Below are positions 1 to 6,834 of a DNA stretch of 17,634 nucleotides, piece after piece. Source of the DNA: Verrucomicrobiota bacterium (GTDB taxonomy: Bacteria > Verrucomicrobiota > Verrucomicrobiia > Chthoniobacterales > UBA10450); contig QHQV01000248.1 of the NCBI GenBank assembly GCA_003219945.1, positions 1-17,634 on the forward strand, given 5' to 3'. The notes under the pieces were generated by a model. That model searched no databases, had not been told where the DNA came from, and saw only the letters and a program-made list of their open reading frames with translations. Made by a program: the position numbers and the translations under genes. Within the stretch, counting starts at the first letter, position 1, and the number at the start of each line of letters is the position of its first letter.

Positions 1-185
1 AAAATCAATTGACCGCACCCGACACCGCAATATGGGCAAATCGAGCGCGCTACCTCGGCATCATCTATGCGCGCATGCATCGCACGTGTCTTTTCCGACA
101 TCGCCTCGAGACCAGTGCCGTCCTTGCGTTCGCGAATTTGGCGAACCAGCGGCCATTTCGAGAGCCAGGCGAACATGCTGAGCAT
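1..185 (-). CDS. Formate dehydrogenase-like molybdopterin oxidoreductase, N-terminus (partial)
   Basis: This gene starts inside the window on the minus strand and runs off the left edge, so only about 61 residues are visible. They read MLSMFAWLSKWPLVRQIRER and continue to a cysteine cluster C50-P-Y-C53-G-V-G-C57-G-Q. This cluster is the start of the 4Fe-4S site (CxxCxxxC, fourth Cys beyond the edge) found at the N-terminus of formate dehydrogenase and nitrate reductase catalytic subunits of the molybdopterin family. The text before the cluster (WPLVRQIRER, GLEAMSEKTRAMHAR) resembles soil-bacterial formate dehydrogenases rather than nitrate reductases, by memory of the family. The start is ATG at 185; a second in-frame ATG lies at 176. 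No good ribosome binding site is seen. It lies 58 bases after the MidA-like gene on the same strand, so the two may be co-transcribed. Whether the active site carries selenocysteine cannot be seen. Confidence 0.8.
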   Translation of the reverse strand, partial: MLSMFAWLSKWPLVRQIRERKDGTGLEAMSEKTRAMHARIDDAEVARSICPYCGVGCGQLI

Positions 186-243
186 CTCACTACATTTCGC
201 CGCGGCAGACAATCCCGGTTTCAATAAAATGGTCGCGGCATCT

Positions 244-1323
244 TCAGCGGCTTTGGTCCAGCTGGCGCGCGAATTCGAAGCCGGCGAGAGGCGGCACCTC
301 AACGTTGACGTCCTTCGCAAGCGCCAGCACCTGAAAAGCACGGCCCAGCATTTCCGGATGAAGCAGCGTTTGCAATTCGCGCTTAGCCTTCGCGCTATCG
401 GGTAGGGGCGATTGACCCCAATCGCCCGCGGGCCGTTCAGGTGAACCGCCCCTATCAAACTGGCAGATGATTCCCGTCAGAAAATGGTGTTGATCGGTAA
501 ATCCGGCAACGCGCAACCCGTTTGCCTGCGCACGCTCGACGATGCTTTTCCAATGCACAGACATCGTGACGTCCGCGTCCCCGATTTGTTCGAATGACGA
601 ATCCAGATGTCGATGTCGGGCCCGGACCTGAACGTTTCTCTCAAATTCCTCGTCCAAAAAACCATAGTCGATCGCAATCACATAACCACGCTGCAAGTTC
701 CCCGCGATTTGGTCGATCCACTCGAGGGCAGCTTGATTGAACCTGGTTTTATCAACCGGCCGCTCGACGAAGACGAAGTTGTCGCCGTTGAGGCCTACCA
801 ATTTCTCCGTTCCATCACTGATCAAGCGCACGGGCATTGCGTCCAGCAATTCGTTGGAAAAATGGACACCCGTGAATGGTTCCGGTGAATCTCGCCACTC
901 AACCTTGTCGCCAAACGCCTCGAGCCTTTGGCGTTGCTGCTCTTCCAGAATTGGAAATGGCTCGAGTATCCGATAGCGCAACGCATCGAAGAATTCCGGC
1001 AGGCGTTTCTGGACGAACTCGAGAACATCCCACGCGAACTGCCCGTCGTGCGCTCCTTGTTCGACAATGACGAAATTATTCATCTTGCCGAGCCGCTCCC
1101 AAATTTCTGAGAACTGCGCGGCTAACAACTGCCCAAACAGCGGCCCTACGGCGACGTTCGTGAAATAATCTCCTTTGCGGCCTATGACGCACCGGCCTGA
1201 CGAGTAGTAACCATGCTCGGGATGATAGAGGGCCTGCTGCATGAACCATGCGAACGAAATCGGCCCGCGCTTCTGAACTTGCGCGCGAATGATTCGGATG
1301 AGATCGGCATTGCCGGTGTTCAT
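244..1323 (-). CDS. MidA/NDUFAF7-family SAM-dependent methyltransferase
   Basis: The 359-residue product matches the MidA (COG1565, DUF185) family. Its N-terminus has the typical block FMQQALYHPEHGYY (28-41), then GRKGDYFTNVAVGPLFGQ (48-65), and the SAM-binding loop E88-Q-G-A-H-D-G94. Length is normal for the family. The mitochondrial relative NDUFAF7 methylates an arginine of a complex I subunit; bacterial members are mostly uncharacterised, so the substrate here is unknown. The ATG start at 1323 is preceded by an AT-rich repeat tract and no clear Shine-Dalgarno. The gene is divergent from the penicillin-binding protein gene, with only about 79 bases between them. Downstream on the same strand is the formate-dehydrogenase-like gene, 58 bases away. 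Family assignment is firm; the exact function is not. Confidence 0.9.
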   Translation of the reverse strand: MNTGNADLIRIIRAQVQKRGPISFAWFMQQALYHPEHGYYSSGRCVIGRKGDYFTNVAVGPLFGQLLAAQFSEIWERLGKMNNFVIVEQGAHDGQFAWDVLEFVQKRLPEFFDALRYRILEPFPILEEQQRQRLEAFGDKVEWRDSPEPFTGVHFSNELLDAMPVRLISDGTEKLVGLNGDNFVFVERPVDKTRFNQAALEWIDQIAGNLQRGYVIAIDYGFLDEEFERNVQVRARHRHLDSSFEQIGDADVTMSVHWKSIVERAQANGLRVAGFTDQHHFLTGIICQFDRGGSPERPAGDWGQSPLPDSAKAKRELQTLLHPEMLGRAFQVLALAKDVNVEVPPLAGFEFARQLDQSR

Positions 1324-1324
1324 T

Positions 1325-1357
1325 CGTTGAAATCGTTAATCGTTAAATCATTGAATC
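1325..1357. repeat. AT-rich AATCGTTA-type repeat tract
   Basis: This is a short degenerate tract built from units like AATCGTTA and TTGAATCG in the divergent promoter region of the methyltransferase and PBP genes. A closely similar tract occurs at 17031-17070, and related sequence precedes the genes starting at 4110 and 6835. It probably belongs to a dispersed repeat family; a promoter role is only inferred. Confidence 0.55.
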
Positions 1358-1359
1358 GT

Positions 1360-1405
1360 CAACTGAACGACCTAAGTTGCGCGACTAAGTCGTTCAATTC
1401 AGTTG
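1360..1405. promoter_or_regulatory. Inverted repeat spanning the PBP start codon
   Basis: The left arm CAACTGAACGAC (1360-1371) is the complement of the right arm GTCGTTCAATTCAGTTG (1389-1405), with a five-base bulge in the right arm. The TTG start codon of the penicillin-binding protein (1403-1405) forms the last bases of the right arm. In the mRNA this could hide the start codon, or it could be the remains of a palindromic repeat. Regulation is inferred only. Confidence 0.45.
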
Positions 1406-4051
1406 AAACCGACCACTACATATCTCAGACCGCCGCCGGGCTATCACTTTCGGCGGCCATGGTACTTTAGGCCGTGGTTTTACATTCCCGCCGCCATTCT
1501 GGTGGTGGTGGCGTTTTTTGTAACGGTTTTCTTTTCGAGTGTCGTCTTCGATCTACAAGCGCAGGCCAACTCTTTCGACTTGAGCAAACTCGAGCAAATG
1601 GAGTCGGCCAGTGTGATTCTCGATCGCAACGGAAAAATCTTTGGCCAAATCTACGTCGAGAACCGTGAGACGGTTCCCTATGAGAAGTTGGCTCCCGATC
1701 TGATCAACGCCGTCATTGCCGTCGAGGACGCAAAGTTTTACGAACACCACGGCTACGATTTGCTGGGGATCATTCGCGCTGCGCTCAAAAATGTGACCGC
1801 CGGTCACGTCCGGCAAGGCGGCAGCACCATCACACAACAATTGGCGCGCAACAGTTTCTCGCTCAAAGAAAGAACATACCGCCGGAAGCTGCTGGAAATT
1901 TTCTTGGCGAAGCGCATTGAAGACAAATTCAGCAAACAAAAAATTCTCGAGCTGTATCTGAATCGGATTTATTTCGGTGGCGGCATGTACGGAGCCGAAG
2001 CAGCCGCTCGTGGGTACTTTGGCAAGTCTGCACGCGATATGACATTAGCGGAGTGCGCCACACTCGCCGGCCTGATCAAAAGTCCAAACCGATTATCCCC
2101 ATGGTCTGACCGGACTAACTCGCGCGAGACACGAGATTTTGCACTCGATCGGATGCGCGATCTTGGATTTATCAGCCGTGAACAATGCGCGGCTGCACGC
2201 GCCGAAAAGATTGCGGTCGGCAGCCGGCAAAACGCTCAAGGCCAGACTTACGCAGTAGATTACATTCGTCAGCAAGTGATCGCAGCCGTGGGATGGGACC
2301 GCGCGATAAATGAAGGCTACCGCATTCACACCACGATCGACGTGAATCTCCAGCGAGCGGCCGAGGATTCTCTAAAGGCACACTTGGAGCAAGTCGAGCA
2401 ACATCCCAATTACAATCATCAGACCTACGCACATTACGCAGCATCATTTCGTAAGGCTAAGTCAAGCGGTAAAATGGCTGAGCAACCTGCGCCCGAGTAC
2501 TTGCAAGGCGCGGCCATTGGTCTGGATAACGCGACCGGCGACATTCTTGTGCTGGTGGGCGGACGCGATTTCGAGCACAACCAGTTTAATCGCGCATTGC
2601 AGGCTCGCCGGCCTGCGGGCACGGCAATGTTACCGTTTGTTTACGCGACGGCTTTCGAACGAGGAATGTATCCGGGGTCGGTAGTTGAAGATTCGCCACT
2701 GGATAATCGCGCGGTGATGATCGGGGGCACAACGGGAATTCTTGGAGAATGGGGACCCGAGGACGCCGACAACCAGTACGAAGGTCGAATGACCGCCAGG
2801 CAGGCGCTGGTGAAATCGAAGAATGGCGCAACGATCCGCATCGGGATGGACGCGGGAGTCGAGGCCGTGTTGCAGCTTTGTTCCTCGGCGGGTATTCGTT
2901 CCCCGCTCCGCCCTTATCCGGCGACATTTCTCGGCAGTAGCGAAGTTACGCTGGCTGAGCTCGCGATGGGATACACGATTTTTCCGAATGGCGGCTGGCG
3001 AGCGAACACGCCGCATATTCTGGAGCGCATCGAGGAAAAAGACGGGACCCTGGTGTGGGATGGGAAGCAGCAAAGCATCCGGAAGATCGTGACCAAACCC
3101 GAAACTGCGTACGAAGTGCATTCGTGCCTCGTAGATGCGCTGCAATCGGGAACAGGAAAAGCCGCTTACACACAATTTGGGTTAAAGAAATTCCCGGCTG
3201 CCGGAAAAACCGGAACCGCGTACGATTTCACCGACGCGCTGTTTGCCGGATACGATTCCAATTTCACGTGCGCCGTATGGGCCGGTTTTGACAAGCCGCA
3301 GAAAATTTATCGCGGCGCGTTCGGGCGCGAGCTGGCGCTGCCGATCTGGGTCGATATCATGAATGCGGCCGACCAGAGTTATCCGCCACGAGAAATTAAA
3401 CAGCCGTCCAGTCTGAAGCAGATCGAGATTTGTTCGCGGTCCGGGCAACTAGCCACCGACAAATGTTACGATGCAGTGAAGTCACCCAATGGCGATACGG
3501 TCCAACGTCGTACCACTTACATGGAGATTGCGACACAGGCGCAAGCGCCCACGAATCTTTGCAACATTCACGGTGAACCGCGCGCTCGGCTCGCGCGCGA
3601 GTTTGGTTCAAGCGATTTGCCGCGAGCTGAGCTGGCTGTGAACCTGAGTGAAGTCATGCCGGTCGCGATAAAAAGTCCCACGCTCATAGCTGACCACGAC
3701 CCGTATGATTCAATTAAGGCAACAGTGATACCCGACGCTCCGCCGCAGCCGGCTACGGAAACCGCTGAAACTCAGAAGAGTGACAGCGGAGCTGCCACAG
3801 ATGGGGTGAAGTCTGCGAGCAACACGGCAAGCGTGAATCCTCCGACTTCTCAAACGACACAATCTGCTCCAGACATTCGAAAGGCCGTCCCGGTCCAAAC
3901 GATTCCGAAAGCGATTCCGGTTCAACCGCAGGAACGGCAACCACCAGAGATTCGGCGTGCGATACCGGTGAAACCGCTCGATCAAGAAGATACAGAACGC
4001 ACGCTATTGCGATCCGCAGCACAGCCGCCTAGCGACGCGGTTCACGACTGA
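1403..4051 (+). CDS. Class A penicillin-binding protein (PBP1A-like) with altered SxxK motif
   Basis: The 882-residue product is a bifunctional-type PBP. It has a short cytoplasmic N-terminus, one membrane anchor (about 27-50), a GT51 peptidoglycan glycosyltransferase domain (about 75-245) and a transpeptidase domain (about 360-670). GT51 motifs are intact: E108-DAKFYEHHGYD, GGSTITQQLARN (139-150), RRKLLE and ILELYLN. In the transpeptidase domain the SKN (472-474) and KTGT (602-605) motifs are present. The catalytic SxxK position, expected as GSxxKPF, reads G-T407-A-M-L410-P-F, so the nucleophile serine and the base lysine are both changed. The protein may therefore only polymerise glycan. 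After residue 670 comes a Cys-containing segment and a Pro-rich tail with three [KR]A[VI]PV repeats (827-831, 836-840, 852-856). The start is TTG; no ATG or GTG is available before the membrane segment. The next gene follows after 58 bases on the same strand. Confidence 0.93.
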   Translation: MKPTTTYLRPPPGYHFRRPWYFRPWFYIPAAILVVVAFFVTVFFSSVVFDLQAQANSFDLSKLEQMESASVILDRNGKIFGQIYVENRETVPYEKLAPDLINAVIAVEDAKFYEHHGYDLLGIIRAALKNVTAGHVRQGGSTITQQLARNSFSLKERTYRRKLLEIFLAKRIEDKFSKQKILELYLNRIYFGGGMYGAEAAARGYFGKSARDMTLAECATLAGLIKSPNRLSPWSDRTNSRETRDFALDRMRDLGFISREQCAAARAEKIAVGSRQNAQGQTYAVDYIRQQVIAAVGWDRAINEGYRIHTTIDVNLQRAAEDSLKAHLEQVEQHPNYNHQTYAHYAASFRKAKSSGKMAEQPAPEYLQGAAIGLDNATGDILVLVGGRDFEHNQFNRALQARRPAGTAMLPFVYATAFERGMYPGSVVEDSPLDNRAVMIGGTTGILGEWGPEDADNQYEGRMTARQALVKSKNGATIRIGMDAGVEAVLQLCSSAGIRSPLRPYPATFLGSSEVTLAELAMGYTIFPNGGWRANTPHILERIEEKDGTLVWDGKQQSIRKIVTKPETAYEVHSCLVDALQSGTGKAAYTQFGLKKFPAAGKTGTAYDFTDALFAGYDSNFTCAVWAGFDKPQKIYRGAFGRELALPIWVDIMNAADQSYPPREIKQPSSLKQIEICSRSGQLATDKCYDAVKSPNGDTVQRRTTYMEIATQAQAPTNLCNIHGEPRARLAREFGSSDLPRAELAVNLSEVMPVAIKSPTLIADHDPYDSIKATVIPDAPPQPATETAETQKSDSGAATDGVKSASNTASVNPPTSQTTQSAPDIRKAVPVQTIPKAIPVQPQERQPPEIRRAIPVKPLDQEDTERTLLRSAAQPPSDAVHD

Positions 4052-4076
4052 TCGACTTCGCTGCGTAAAAATGGTT

Positions 4077-4092
4077 GAACCGTTGAAGCCTT
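4077..4092. repeat. Short repeat upstream of 4110 gene
   Basis: The 16-base sequence GAACCGTTGAAGCCTT matches GAACCGTTAAATCCTT at 17048-17063 in 14 of 16 positions. Both copies lie just upstream of a start codon (18 and 49 bases). This supports one dispersed family of short AT-rich units in gene leaders. Confidence 0.5.
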
Positions 4093-4109
4093 AACCGGGC
4101 GAAGCTGTA

Positions 4110-5159
4110 ATGGCAGCAGACAGCCCAGAGAACTTTCGGCTAACTCTTCTCAATCCCGGAGGACACGATCGCGAACAGCAGTTTCATAGCGCGCCTGCTC
4201 CCGGCGAGGGCCCTCATCCGCCGATCAATTTTCATGCTTTCGCTGCGTCCACATTCGCAGCGTTTCATCGTGATGTGCACCGCGCCCTCGCCGAAAACAC
4301 ACCTGTGCTTCTCCTTTTGAGCAGCGATTTTCGCGCGTCAGAGCGCGCATTGGCTGAGTTAAAACGGCAAGGTCGCGTCGTCGCTGTTTCATTGAAGGAA
4401 ACCGGCCTGCACCAGATCGCACAACAATTGCGCGACCCTGCGAAGTTATCGCGCTTCATAAAAATTGTGACGCAAGCCGATGGTTGCGTCGCCACGACAC
4501 TCGAGGCCGCGGAGATCTATCAGCGCGTCCGGTCCAAACACGATCCCGCGACAGTGGCATTTATCCCAACACCCTACCCGATCGAGGATCAACGATGGGA
4601 TTTTTCTGTGCCGCGCAACGAGCAGTCCGGCATTTTCGTTGGCACACGCGAATGGGACGTGCCATCGCGCAATCATTTCGCTGCGCTATTGGTCGCACGG
4701 GAGCTGTGCGAAGCGACCGGTGAACCGGTCACTGTTGTTAATCTCGATGGCTACAAAGGTCGGCGATTGTTAGGCGAACTTAATTTTCCCGAACGAAAAC
4801 TCCGGCTAATCGAGAAATGGAAGACTTACCCGGATTATCTGCGCGATGTGGCGCGGCATAAGATCGTGTTGCAACTCGACCGCAGCCATGTGCCTGGTCA
4901 GGTTGCGGGGGACGCTCTGCTCTGCCGAATCCCGTGCGTCGGAGGCGATGGCGCGATCGAACGAATTGCGTTTTCCAAAACATCCCGCGAAGTCCGAACG
5001 CTTAACGAAGTCGCTTCAATGGCGTCGGATCTATTGAAGAATCCTGAGTTACGCGAGGCAGTTGTCGCCGAATCGCAGGAACGCGCACGAGAACGGCTCT
5101 CATTTGAGGCGGTGCGCTCGCAATTGGCAAAGTTCTTCGCCCAGTTTGAAGAAAACTGA
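4110..5159 (+). CDS. Putative GT-B-like glycosyltransferase
   Basis: The 349-residue product has no membrane segment or signal peptide and looks cytoplasmic. Its second half resembles the C-terminal half of GT-B glycosyltransferases: GIFVGTREWDVPSRN (174-188) reads like the first strand of a nucleotide-sugar-binding fold, and RSHVPGQVAGDALLCRIPCV (258-277) resembles the donor-binding loop and helix. The acidic residues usual in this loop of GT4 enzymes are replaced by GQVAGD. The first 40 residues look disordered. The start is ATG with only a weak GCGAAG-like sequence upstream. It lies 58 bases after the PBP gene on the same strand, which suggests a cell-envelope role. No donor or acceptor can be named, and a plain hypothetical protein remains possible. 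Confidence 0.6.
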   Translation: MAADSPENFRLTLLNPGGHDREQQFHSAPAPGEGPHPPINFHAFAASTFAAFHRDVHRALAENTPVLLLLSSDFRASERALAELKRQGRVVAVSLKETGLHQIAQQLRDPAKLSRFIKIVTQADGCVATTLEAAEIYQRVRSKHDPATVAFIPTPYPIEDQRWDFSVPRNEQSGIFVGTREWDVPSRNHFAALLVARELCEATGEPVTVVNLDGYKGRRLLGELNFPERKLRLIEKWKTYPDYLRDVARHKIVLQLDRSHVPGQVAGDALLCRIPCVGGDGAIERIAFSKTSREVRTLNEVASMASDLLKNPELREAVVAESQERARERLSFEAVRSQLAKFFAQFEEN

Positions 5160-5160
5160 A

Positions 5161-5175
5161 CCGCGGATTCCGCGG
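5161..5175. terminator. Hairpin after glycosyltransferase-like gene
   Basis: CCGCGG-ATT-CCGCGG forms a perfect 6-base-pair hairpin that begins one base after the stop codon of the plus-strand gene. It lies between convergent genes. There is no U-tract, so terminator function is uncertain. Confidence 0.4.
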
Positions 5176-5270
5176 AGACGACCGATCAAACATTTCCTAC
5201 CTTGGGAACAGCACGACGGTCCCTCTTCGCACCCCGGATTCGCGCGCCGCGGGTCAACCTAACGGTTAAA

Positions 5271-5570
5271 TCAAAAGACGATCTCGAAGAGCTTAATGCC
5301 GTTCCATTTCCCAGGGTAATTGGGATCGAACGATGTGTTCTCCACCCAGTTTCCGTAGCGGGCCGGCGCCCACGGATTGAGCATTTGAAGCGGGTTGCGA
5401 CCTGGACCAAAGGCTTTCGGGAGTGCTCCCTCAATCTTTGGCCGTTCGTAAACCGGCGGCGGCGTTTCCATCGCGCGCACCGGTTTTTGCGGACCGATTG
5501 GTGCTCTAAATTCTTGCGCGGAAGCAGTCGCCACCAACGCGACTAGGATTGCGATCATCAATGTCTTCAT
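5271..5570 (-). CDS. Small secreted Pro-rich protein
   Basis: The 99-residue product begins MKTLMIAILVALVATASA, a clear Sec signal peptide with probable cleavage after residue 18 (ASA|Q). The mature part is about 80 residues, rich in proline and aromatic residues (ETPPPVYERP, LNPWAPARYGNWVEN, GIKLFEIVF). It has no cysteine and no domain that I recognise. The frame is open further upstream to 5840, but that extension would overlap kdsD. The ATG at 5570 has the best Shine-Dalgarno in the window (AAAGGGAAAC just before it), which decides the start. The gene is divergent from kdsD with 67 bases between them and convergent with the glycosyltransferase-like gene. The product is probably periplasmic or outer-membrane associated; its function is unknown. 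Confidence 0.8.
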   Translation of the reverse strand: MKTLMIAILVALVATASAQEFRAPIGPQKPVRAMETPPPVYERPKIEGALPKAFGPGRNPLQMLNPWAPARYGNWVENTSFDPNYPGKWNGIKLFEIVF

Positions 5571-5600
5571 GTTTCCCTTTCTTTCGAGGCATGCGAAATG

Positions 5601-5632
5601 TTGCCCATAACCACGCCTGCACACAATATATC
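5601..5632 (+). promoter_or_regulatory. Possible kdsD promoter
   Basis: A TTGCCC hexamer (5601-5606) is followed, after 17 to 20 bases, by the AT-rich CAATATATC (5624-5632). The -10-like stretch ends only five bases before the kdsD ATG. If real, transcription would start at or next to the start codon and the message would be leaderless. No Shine-Dalgarno is seen, which agrees with this, but the evidence is weak. Confidence 0.3.
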
Positions 5633-5637
5633 TTTCG

Positions 5638-6609
5638 ATGGATTCGCTTGAAAAGGCCGCACGCGTCCTGGATTTAGAAATTTTTGAGCTCCAGCGGCTC
5701 CGGAAGCGGCTGGATGACAATTTCTCGCGCGCCGTTGAGGTGATCAAGGAAACAGTCGATTCCCGAGGGAAGGTCGTGGTCTTGGGCGTCGGCAAATCCG
5801 GACACATCGGCGCGAAGATCGCGTCTACTCTCACCAGCACCGGCTCGCCCGCGGTGGTGCTGGATTCATCTAACGCACTTCATGGCGATCTGGGTATGCT
5901 CGCCGACGGCGACGTTGTGCTTGCGCTGAGCGCGAGTGGTGAGACGGAAGAAATGCTCCGGATTTTGCCAGCGATTACTCGATTCCAAGTCAGGATCATC
6001 GCTATTTGCGGGGATCCAAAATCAACGCTGGCGCAAAACGCGCACGTCTGTCTCGATGTGAATGTCGAACAGGAAGCTTGTCCGCTGAACCTCGCACCGA
6101 CGTCGAGCACGACAGTGATGCTGGCTCTGGGCGACGCGTTGGCGATGGTGCTCTTGGAGGCGCGTGGCTTTAACAAGGAAGACTTCGCTAAATTTCATCC
6201 CAGCGGCATGATCGGCCGCAGCATGTTGATGCGCGTTCATCAAGTCATGCGGCCGCGCGGAGCAATGGCTATTGTCGCGACCGACACACCGATACGCGAC
6301 GTGCTTAGGGCGATGACGGGTGTGCGCGCTGGCGCTGCCGTTGTGACTGGCGAGGATAACCAACTGCTGGGCATATTCACTCACGGAGATTTCGTGCGGC
6401 ATTTTCAATCGGATTCCAGGATTGGCGAACGACTCGTGGCAGATCTGATGACGTTGAATCCAGTGACCGTGCACAGAGAGAAACTCGCCGTGGAAGTTCT
6501 GAACCTGCTGGAGCGTCATCGCATCGACGATCTCGTCGTGATCGATGACGACAATGTGCCTGTCGGTATGGTCGATTCGCAGGATTTGACGCGGCTGAAA
6601 TTGCTGTAA
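5638..6609 (+). CDS. kdsD: D-arabinose 5-phosphate isomerase (KdsD/KpsF/GutQ family)
   Basis: The 323-residue product has the KpsF/GutQ layout: an N-terminal SIS domain (about 30-175) followed by two CBS domains (about 203-323). The family enzyme interconverts D-ribulose 5-phosphate and D-arabinose 5-phosphate, the first step toward Kdo for lipopolysaccharide. Visible motifs are GVGKSGHIG (50-58), H82 in LHGDLG, SASGETEE (98-105), E146 in EACPLNLAPTSS, and H187 in HPSGMIG. K53, H82, E146 and H187 correspond to conserved active-site residues of E. coli KdsD, by memory of the family. Length is normal. The start is ATG 5638 with no Shine-Dalgarno. It is divergent from the small secreted protein and followed by a palindromic repeat. 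The neighbouring Kdo genes (kdsA, kdsB, kdsC) are not in the window. Confidence 0.93.
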   Translation: MDSLEKAARVLDLEIFELQRLRKRLDDNFSRAVEVIKETVDSRGKVVVLGVGKSGHIGAKIASTLTSTGSPAVVLDSSNALHGDLGMLADGDVVLALSASGETEEMLRILPAITRFQVRIIAICGDPKSTLAQNAHVCLDVNVEQEACPLNLAPTSSTTVMLALGDALAMVLLEARGFNKEDFAKFHPSGMIGRSMLMRVHQVMRPRGAMAIVATDTPIRDVLRAMTGVRAGAAVVTGEDNQLLGIFTHGDFVRHFQSDSRIGERLVADLMTLNPVTVHREKLAVEVLNLLERHRIDDLVVIDDDNVPVGMVDSQDLTRLKLL

Positions 6610-6617
6610 ACCGCGTT

Positions 6618-6709
6618 GTCATTCTGAGCGAAGTCGAGGAATCCCGTTGCGTTAGCTTAAGGTCCTCCCGCGGGATCCCGCGACTCCACTTCGCTTCGCT
6701 CAGGATGAC
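6618..6709. repeat. 92-base palindromic repeat, copy 1
   Basis: This element begins GTCATTCTGAGCGAAGTC and ends with the near complement (…GCTTCGCTCAGGATGAC). It contains an inner GCGGGATCCCGC palindrome. A second copy of the same length is at 11348-11439. It lies 8 bases after kdsD and may act as a terminator for it. It looks like an extragenic palindromic repeat of a dispersed family. Confidence 0.85.
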
Positions 6710-6791
6710 CAAATCGTGAGGCGGCAGAGTTGCACTCGCACTAGCCGCGTGTAAGCTCCGCGCTCCTCCGCTGTAGCGGTTAACGCTTCAA

Positions 6792-6827
6792 CGTTGTAAC
6801 TATGTAGCCTCTGTAACGAATCACGTC
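6792..6827. promoter_or_regulatory. Conserved leader element before efp
   Basis: This 36-base stretch agrees with 17076-17110 in roughly 28 of 36 positions, including an identical 14-base core TAACGAATCACGTC. Both copies end just before an ATG (7 bases here, 1 base there). It may carry promoter or leader signals, or be part of a mobile repeat. Confidence 0.5.
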
Positions 6828-6834
6828 TTAATCC

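Noticed and set aside
2630..3175. 181-residue minus-strand open frame inside the PBP gene
   Set aside because: It lies fully within a well-supported gene and shows no recognisable motifs.
5571..5840. Upstream extension of the small secreted protein to 189 residues
   Set aside because: It would overlap the divergent kdsD coding region, whereas ATG 5570 has a strong Shine-Dalgarno and opens with a signal peptide.
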